This document shows positions 58,259 to 64,000 of a stretch of DNA of 64,000 nucleotides, piece after piece. Source of the stretch: Orobanche coerulescens (taxonomy: Eukaryota; Streptophyta; Magnoliopsida; Lamiales; Orobanchaceae); contig CM065809.1 of assembly GCA_033398695.1 (NCBI GenBank), forward strand, positions 175,512,501 to 175,576,500. Direction: 5' to 3'. Position 1 is the stretch's first letter; every line of letters starts with the position of its first letter. The notes beneath the pieces are model-generated. The model saw only the letters and a program-made list of their open reading frames with translations. It was not told the DNA's origin and did no database searches. A program made the position numbers and the translations under genes.

Positions 58259-59738
58259 GATTTTTCTTTGCAATTTTTTTACGCATTGGCGTCACATGAG
58301 TGACGCCTTTCTAAACGCATTGGTAGGTGTACATTTTAGCTTCACATATGTGAATCTAATGATGTTGAAAACATTGATGTCACCTACCAATGTACACCAG
58401 CACGAGCTTTAAGAGCAGTACGCATAGGCGTATAAAGCCTTGGTAATAATATATAATAATTAATATTAGCATCACACCTTTCTAAAAGCATTGGTAGGTG
58501 TACATTTTAGCTTCACATATGTGAAGCTAATGATGTTGAAAACATTGGTGTCACATATGTGAAGCCAATGTATAATTAAATAATATATAATAATTAACAT
58601 TAGCATCACATATGTGACGCAATACTTTAATTAATTGTAATATGTATTATTAACGGTGTAACCTCTTTAAATTAATACTCGATAAATTGGTAAACTCTAT
58701 AAAATTAATAAATATTTTAATACCTTAATTATATGTTAGGATTTTCACATATTTTTACCTTTCTCTTAATTATTTTGCTGAATTTATGGATCAAAATTTT
58801 ACGATTTAACTTTCCTTAAATTCTCACGGAATATGACTAAAAGGGAACAAAAAATTAAAAAGCCATATTCATCGTCAATCACAATTAATATATGAAAGCA
58901 TTAAAATATAATATTAATATTACTTAAACTCTTGATAGAAACTTATGCGGGACATACAATCAAAATTTTTGGTAAATCTTTGAAATGATAATAAAATATG
59001 GGAACAACCGTCATTATATATAAATCATATATTAGGTTTAATTATAGGTTCAATTACTTTTATTTTAAAAAATCTCAAAAGTGGCCAAAAAATATCAGAA
59101 AATTAAATTTATTATATTTGCACTTGAGAGAAATCAAGAATAAATTTATAAACGTTACTTATTATAATTATAGTTAAAGAGTGTCAAATAAGTTTTTTGT
59201 TACTTATTTTTATTATGAATACACACTTTTATTATAAGATAGACATGCCATAGATCGGATACTGAGATGAACTAATTGATAAGTCAATGTTAGAAAGAAT
59301 TCAAAAAAAAAAATTTAAAAGAACCACAAACTGACATATAAGGCAAATTAATGAGGAAGCGGAAATAATTCCATTTTTATATATTATATACACACACACA
59401 CATACACACAATATATAGAGAGAGATTAATTATTAATAAGTCAATAGTAGGAAAAAAACAAAACAAAAAGATAAGTTAAACCAATGAGAAAGCTAAAAAA
59501 CTCAATTTTAATGTAGTATAAGATAGATATATAGATAGTTTTATAAATATATAGAGTATATAAAGATTCATTAATTAATAAGTCAACTACAAATTTAAGG
59601 AATTTTTACTCGGAAACTAATTTAATTTTTATAATAAATTTAATGTACAAATAATTGAATTAATTTTAAAAATAAAAAATATAAAAAATGAAAAATAGTA
59701 CGTACAAATATTTTTTATGTAAAATAATTAATTAATGA

Positions 59739-59824
59739 AAACTTAGCTCAGTGGCAACATGGTACTTCCTATATCACATAGACGCGGGTTCGAATCCCGC
59801 TTCGGCCATTGAGTTATGTTTTTT
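59739..59824 (+). ncRNA. tRNA-like Pol III module, copy 2
   Basis: A box TAGCTCAGTGG (59744-59754), B box GGTTCGAATCC (59787-59797) with a perfect 5-bp T-stem GCGGG/CCCGC and a T6 run at 59819. Flanking AACTTAGCTCA and TGAGTTATGTT are partly complementary. Confidence 0.55.
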
Positions 59825-61267
59825 GATTTTTCTTTGCAATTTTTTTACGCATTGGCGTCACATGAGTGACGCCTTTCTAAAAGCATTGATAGGTGTACAT
59901 TTTAGCTTCACATATGTGAAGCTAATGATGTTGAAAACATTAGTGTCACATATGTGAAGCCAATGTATAATTAAATAATATATAATAATTAATATTAGCA
60001 TCACACCTTTCTAAAAGCATTGGTAGGTGTACATTTTAGCTTCACATATGTGAAGCTAATGATGTTGAAAACATTGGTGTCACATATGTGAAGCCAATGT
60101 ATAATTAAATAATATATAATAATTAACATTAGCATCACATATGTGACGCAACACCTTAATTAATTGTAATATGTATTATTAACGGTGTAACCTCTTTAAA
60201 TTAATACTCGATAAATTGGTAAACTCTATAAAATTAATAAATATTTTAATGCCTTAATTATATGTTAGGATTTTCACATATTTTTACCTTTCTCTTAATT
60301 ATTTTGCTGAATTTATGGACCAAAATTTTACGATTTAACTTTCCTTAAATTCTCACGGAATATGACTAAAAGGGAACAAAAAATTATAAAGCCATATTTA
60401 TCGTCAATCACAATTAATATATGAAAGCATTAAAATATAATATTAATACTTAAACAATTGACGGAAACTTATGCGGGACATACAATCAAAATTTTTGGTA
60501 AATCTTTGAAATGATAATAAAATATGGGAACAACCGTCATTATATATAAATCATATGTTAGGTTTAATTATAGGTTCAATTACTTTTATTTTAAAAAATC
60601 TCAAAAGTGGCAAAACAATCTCAGAAAATTAAATTTATTATATTTGCACTTGAGAGAAATTAAGAATAAATTTATAAACGTTACTTATTATAATTATAGT
60701 TAAAGAGTGTCAAATAAGTTTTTTGTTACTTATTTTTATTTTGAATACACACTTTTATTATAAGATAGACATGCCATAGCCGGTCAGATACAGATGAACT
60801 AATTGATAAGTCAATGTTAAAAAGAATTCAAAAAAAAAAATTTTAAAAGAACCACAAACTGACATATAAGGCAAATTAATGAGGAAGCGGAAATAATTCA
60901 ATTTTTAGTTATTATACACACACACACATATACACACAATATATAGAGAGAGATTAATTATTAATAAGTCAATAGTAGAGAAAAAAACAAAAAAAACATA
61001 AGTTAAACCAATGAGAAAGCTAAAAAACTCAATTTTAATGTAGTATAAGATAGATATATAGATAGTTTTATAAATATATAGAGTATATAAAGATTCATTA
61101 ATTAATAAGTCAACTATAAATTTAAGGAATTTTTACTCGGAAGCTAATTTAATTTTTATAATAAATTTAATGTACAAATAATTGAATTAATTTTAAAAAT
61201 AAAAAAAATATAAAAAATGAAAAATAGTACGTACAAATATTTTTTATGTAACATAATTAATGAATGA

Positions 61268-61352
61268 AAACATAGCTCAATGGCAACATGCTACTTCCTA
61301 TATCACATAGACGCGGGTTCGAATCCCGTGTCGGCCACTGAGCTATGTTTTT
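61268..61352 (+). ncRNA. tRNA-like Pol III module, copy 3
   Basis: A box TAGCTCAATGG (61273-61283), B box GGTTCGAATCC (61316-61326), T5 at 61348. AACATAGCTCA and TGAGCTATGTT at the two ends are perfectly complementary over 11 bp, so a transcript would fold into a closed stem-loop. Spacing between boxes is 43 bases, as in copy 2. Confidence 0.55.
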
Positions 61353-61552
61353 ATTATTTTTCTTTGCAATTTTTTTACGCATTGGCGTCACATGAGTGAC
61401 GCCTTTCTAAAAGCATTGGTAGGTGTACATTTTAGCTTCACATATGTGAAGCTAATGATGTTGAAAACATTGGTGTCACATATGTGAAGCCAATGTATAA
61501 ATTAAATAATATATAATGATTAACATTAGCATCACATATGTGACGCCAATAC

Positions 61553-62089
61553 CTTAATTAATTGTAATATGTATTGTAACCGTGTAACCTCTTTAAATTA
61601 ATACTCGATAAATTAATAACCTCTATAAAATTAATATTTTTCGGTCCCGACTTCGGCTCCAAGCGTAAATTAAAATTTCGATAAATTGATCATATAATAA
61701 TTTTTTTGAGACCCCTTTATAAATCAAGAGTCCCATCAACATGATAAATTAATAATCTAAGAAAATTACAAATATAACTAAGACAACTTAGTAAAATATG
61801 ACTCTAGTATTAATTTATAGAGATTCTACTTTTAGATTTTTTATATAATATATATTTAATAATAATATCTACTTATCTGTGATCAATTATAAATACTATC
61901 TCATTAATATAATGTCTAACTATTTTTTAAATAAAAATTACAAAACTTATTTATTTATAATCAGTTTATTAAATTATAATTTTAAATTATAATTCTGATT
62001 ATGTATATATATAAATCATGTATCAAATTTAATGAATTAACAACATAGCTTAGTGGCAAAATGCCAATTTATTTTTTTAAAAAGCATTG
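61553..62089. other. Diverged end of the array
   Basis: The unit departs from the other copies at about 61630 (CGGTCCCGACTTCGGCTCC). AT-rich and gene-free. A lone A-box-like ATAGCTTAGTGGC at 62046 without a B box is a fourth, truncated tRNA-like trace. Confidence 0.5.
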
Positions 62090-62555
62090 GTGTAACACCA
62101 ATACATAAATCAAATAATATATATATTAATTTACATTGGCTTCACATATTTGACACCTTTATTTTTTTTTTTGCATTTAACACCATTAGTGTCACATATG
62201 TGACACCTTTATTTTTTTTTTAATAAACAAGGGTGTCACATATGTGACACCTTTACTTTTTTTTTATAAAACACAAGGATGTCACGGATGTGACGCTAAA
62301 TGAACGGACTTTTTTGACTTTTAGCGTCGCATTAGTGACGCAAATGCAGGATTAAACTTAAAAAAAGAAATATTTTACAATAGCTTCACATATGTGAAGC
62401 CTTTATTAACCCTGTGTTGACCACTTTACTCTAAAATTTAAGGCGTCACATATGTGACGCCTTTGTGTATTATTTTTGTCGCCCTTTCTTCTTTAGCTTC
62501 ACTTCTTTTTGTGAAGCTAATAATGTGAAGCCATTGTGGCTGTTTTTTAGTAGTG
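62090..62555. repeat. Right subterminal repeat array of CACTA B
   Basis: GTGTCACATATGTGACACC, GGCGTCACATATGTGACGCC and TTAGCTTCAC/GTGAAGCTAA palindromes recur to the terminus TTTTTTAGTAGTG. Confidence 0.85.
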
Positions 62556-62586
62556 TCTTATATGTCAAACGAGCCCACCATTTTTT

Positions 62587-62712
62587 TGTGAGAGACTTAA
62601 GAGACCTGCTGTTTTTATTGACGGGTCTCTAATGTGTAAGAAATAAGAGACCCGTTGCTTTTGTTGACGGGTCTCTAAAGTGTAAAAACTTAAGAGACCT
62701 GTGGGTCTCTTC
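62587..62712. repeat. Subterminal inverted repeats of CACTA A, right of B
   Basis: Three hairpin-forming units (AGAGACCTG...CGGGTCTCT, AGAGACCCGTTG...ACGGGTCTCT, AGAGACCTGTGGGTCTCT). The same motif family lies at 28710-28795, left of B. Confidence 0.8.
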
Positions 62713-64000
62713 TTTTCTTTTTCAGATTAGGACTAACATTTGGCACGAAGTACTCTCTAATCTCTCCACCTCTCTCTAGAACTCCCCGTCTGTAATCGAT
62801 CCCTTGGCGGTGATCTTTGCCACTGCGGTTTTCTCCCCATCTGTAATCGATCCCACTTTGCCATCTCAATTTCTTTTATCTCAATACTCATCACCGCGGT
62901 TTCTTCCTTTATGCGGCAGCAAGAAAACCCTTCTTCAAAGCCCAAAGGTCAGCGCTGTGATTTTCCCAAAGCTTGGATTATCTTCAAAACCCTTCTTCAT
63001 TACCGTAGGTTCGTGATTTCTTCATCCTTGCGCTGTGATTATCAAAGGTTATCATATTTGATTTGCACATGTGGTTTGCAAAAAAAACCCTTCTTCATCG
63101 CTGCGCTGTGATTTCTTATGTCCGCATGTGTGAAAGTCGTTTTTTTTATTTTTTATGTTTTTTTTATTATTACGCTTTGTTACCGTGTGTATGATGTTCT
63201 GTGTTCGTTTTCAATTTTTCTTATTTTTTTTCAATAAATAAAATAATTAGCTGATTTTCGGTTCTGTTGATGTGCGAGTTTTTTCTCCTTTTCCATTTTA
63301 TGTTGTTGAATTCGGAAATATTGGGAATTTTCTGCTTCTGCAATGCGGTATTTTACAAGATTTTGGAGGATTTTGCTATAAATTAATAATAAACCCCAAT
63401 TTATGTTTCAGGCCTTACTGTGTGTGTTTCTGTTGGAGGATGCATGTGTTCTTATAGTTTTGTCTGTATAATGATATTTTTTTTCAAAAAAATAATATTA
63501 TTTTTAATTTATGATTTTATTCTGTGTTTATGATCATGATAATGGTGCAACAGAAAACTGTTTTTTATAGTGTTACTTGCATGTGTTAAATTTCGACATC
63601 GAAATTTGAATTAAAAAAATACAGGAAGCCCTTTTATTTCTTACTTACTTTCTTCTTAATTAACCGTCCGTCTGTTGTATAACTTTCTTCTTCATCACTC
63701 CTCGACTAGCTAGGGCAAATCTCCTGCTGACCTCATTCCAGTGAGGCCAGACCTCGATCCATTAGGCCAAGACGAACTACCCACCCGGCCACCCCATCAC
63801 CGGTGATACGAGTTTTTTTAGTAGTTATATTTCCTATTTTTCGTTCGATTTTGTTTAGTTGAATGGATATTAGGTTGCCGATTTTTGTTTTAGAATAATT
63901 TTATCAACACCTGTATCCGTTGCCACTTCCCATAATTGTTGTCAAGAGTTGCAAAGTTTAGGTCTATGATATCATGTAATTTAATGGTGATTTTTCTCTT
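62713..64000 (+). other. Gene-free or unrecognised interior of CACTA A
   Basis: A pyrimidine-rich stretch (62750-63110) with the repeats CTGTAATCGATCCC (62791, 62840) and ACCCTTCTTCA (four times) looks like a plant 5' leader, but no conserved protein follows. A GC-richer island at 63710-63800 is unexplained. It may lead into a transposase gene beyond the window. Confidence 0.35.

Larger units (their letters stand above)
57836..62066. repeat. Tandem array of about 1.55-kb units inside CACTA B
   Basis: Equivalent points recur at 58174, 59739 and 61268 (spacing 1565 and 1529), with a partial unit to about 62066. Each unit contains, in order, a tRNA-like module, a GGCGTCACATGAGTGACGCC palindrome, AGGTGTACATTTTAGCTTC palindromes, a roughly 900-bp AT-rich body and a CA microsatellite. 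A related copy, without the tRNA-like module, is at 42385-43290. Array units may have grown by unequal exchange. Confidence 0.85.
28796..62555. mobile_element. CACTA element B, non-autonomous, inflated to 33.8 kb by nested LTR elements
   Basis: The left end CACTACTAAATAATACC and the inverted right end CACTACTAAAAAACAGCC are flanked by the 3-bp duplication TCT (28793-28795 and 62556-62558). Subterminal repeats are palindromes built from TTTAGCTTCAC / GTGAAGCTAAAG and TTTAGCGTCAC / GTGACGCTAAAG. They appear at 28816, 40620-41170 and 62090-62530, and are also scattered internally. B's own DNA is 28796-28834, 40620-44017, 52876-53802 and 57013-62555. No TnpA/TnpD-like coding sequence is present. 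Confidence 0.85.
28691..64000 (+). mobile_element. CACTA element A: left end and interior, right end not in the window
   Basis: The left terminus CACTACTACAAAAAC is followed by inverted-repeat motifs (AGACCCGTT...AACGGGTCT, AGAGACCTG...CAGGTCTCT) up to 28795. There CACTA B is inserted. The same motif family resumes at 62587-62710 on the other side of B, showing that both flanks belong to one element. No transposase was recognised in 62720-64000, and no matching right terminus was found. Confidence 0.6.

Noticed and set aside
58174..61352. Functional tRNA genes in the three modules
   Set aside because: The T-arm and boxes fit, but the acceptor stem, D-arm and anticodon loop do not form a canonical cloverleaf; annotated as tRNA-like only.
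63813..63833. TTTTTTTAGTAGTT as the right terminus of CACTA A
   Set aside because: The terminal base pattern is not GTG, no GTG target duplication follows, and A's subterminal repeats are more than 1 kb away.
1..64000. GCGATCGC-rich segments as cyanobacterial (HIP1-like) DNA
   Set aside because: The octamers are confined to Te1/Te2 LTRs and interiors within clear plant transposon context and TSDs.
1..64000. CRISPR array, bacterial operon, phage or plasmid features
   Set aside because: Repeats are transposon palindromes without regular spacers, and the only intact gene has GT-AG introns; the DNA is plant nuclear.

Overview
The window is nuclear plant DNA, most likely from a eudicot with a repeat-rich genome. 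It has one intact host gene, an intron-containing ER luminal-binding protein (BiP/HSP70, HDEL-tailed) at 25685-28490. Almost everything else is transposable elements nested inside one another. No bacterial-type operon, CRISPR array, rRNA or canonical tRNA gene was seen.

Left part (1-9872): the 3' portion of a long-LTR Ty3/gypsy-like element, called G here. Its internal region (1-6294) is split by a 4.7-kb gag-only LTR element, Te1 (465-5127, minus, TSD GATGG). Its 3' LTR is 6295-9872. Then a 5'-truncated, decayed LINE (about 10020-20338: DUF4283, zinc knuckle, RT, RNase H) is broken by a PIF/Harbinger-like TTA-flanked element (10321-15922) and by a 463-bp Mutator-sized element (18851-19313, 10-bp TSD). 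The Harbinger-like element itself hosts Te2 (10865-15295, plus, TSD TATAA), a second copy of the Te1 family whose gag frame is still open.

Middle (20339-28690): small DNA transposons, including a hAT MITE with a perfect 8-bp TSD inside a long-TIR element and a hAT MITE inside a Stowaway MITE. A 1.4-kb TIR element lies just upstream of BiP. The BiP promoter has a perfect 39-bp duplication carrying ATTGG and ACGTGG motifs, and BiP intron 2 holds a 160-bp Stowaway.

Right part (28691-64000): the left end of one CACTA element (A, 28691 onward; right end not seen) is split by a second CACTA element (B, 28796-62555, TSD TCT). B spans 33.8 kb because long-LTR gypsy insertions expand it: solo LTR C (28835-40619, TSD AATGT) interrupted by D (31347-40073, TSD CTTAC), gag-only element E (44018-52875, TSD CTTAG), and solo LTR F (53803-57012). 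B's own DNA consists of palindromic subterminal repeats plus a tandem array of roughly 1.55-kb units. Each unit carries a tRNA-like module with an A box, a perfect B box and a following T run.

The most unusual signals are: (1) the reiterated Pol III-like modules inside CACTA B; (2) a set of related LTRs in which the block just upstream of the TATA box is a cluster of CpG-rich palindromes whose core differs between elements, with a second exchangeable tandem-repeat block further downstream; (3) clustered small indels confined to that GC-rich block between sister LTRs; (4) the absence of any LTR-retrotransposon pol reading frame, so every LTR element here is gag-only, gag-decayed or a solo LTR. 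All boundaries and translations were read by eye without database searches.
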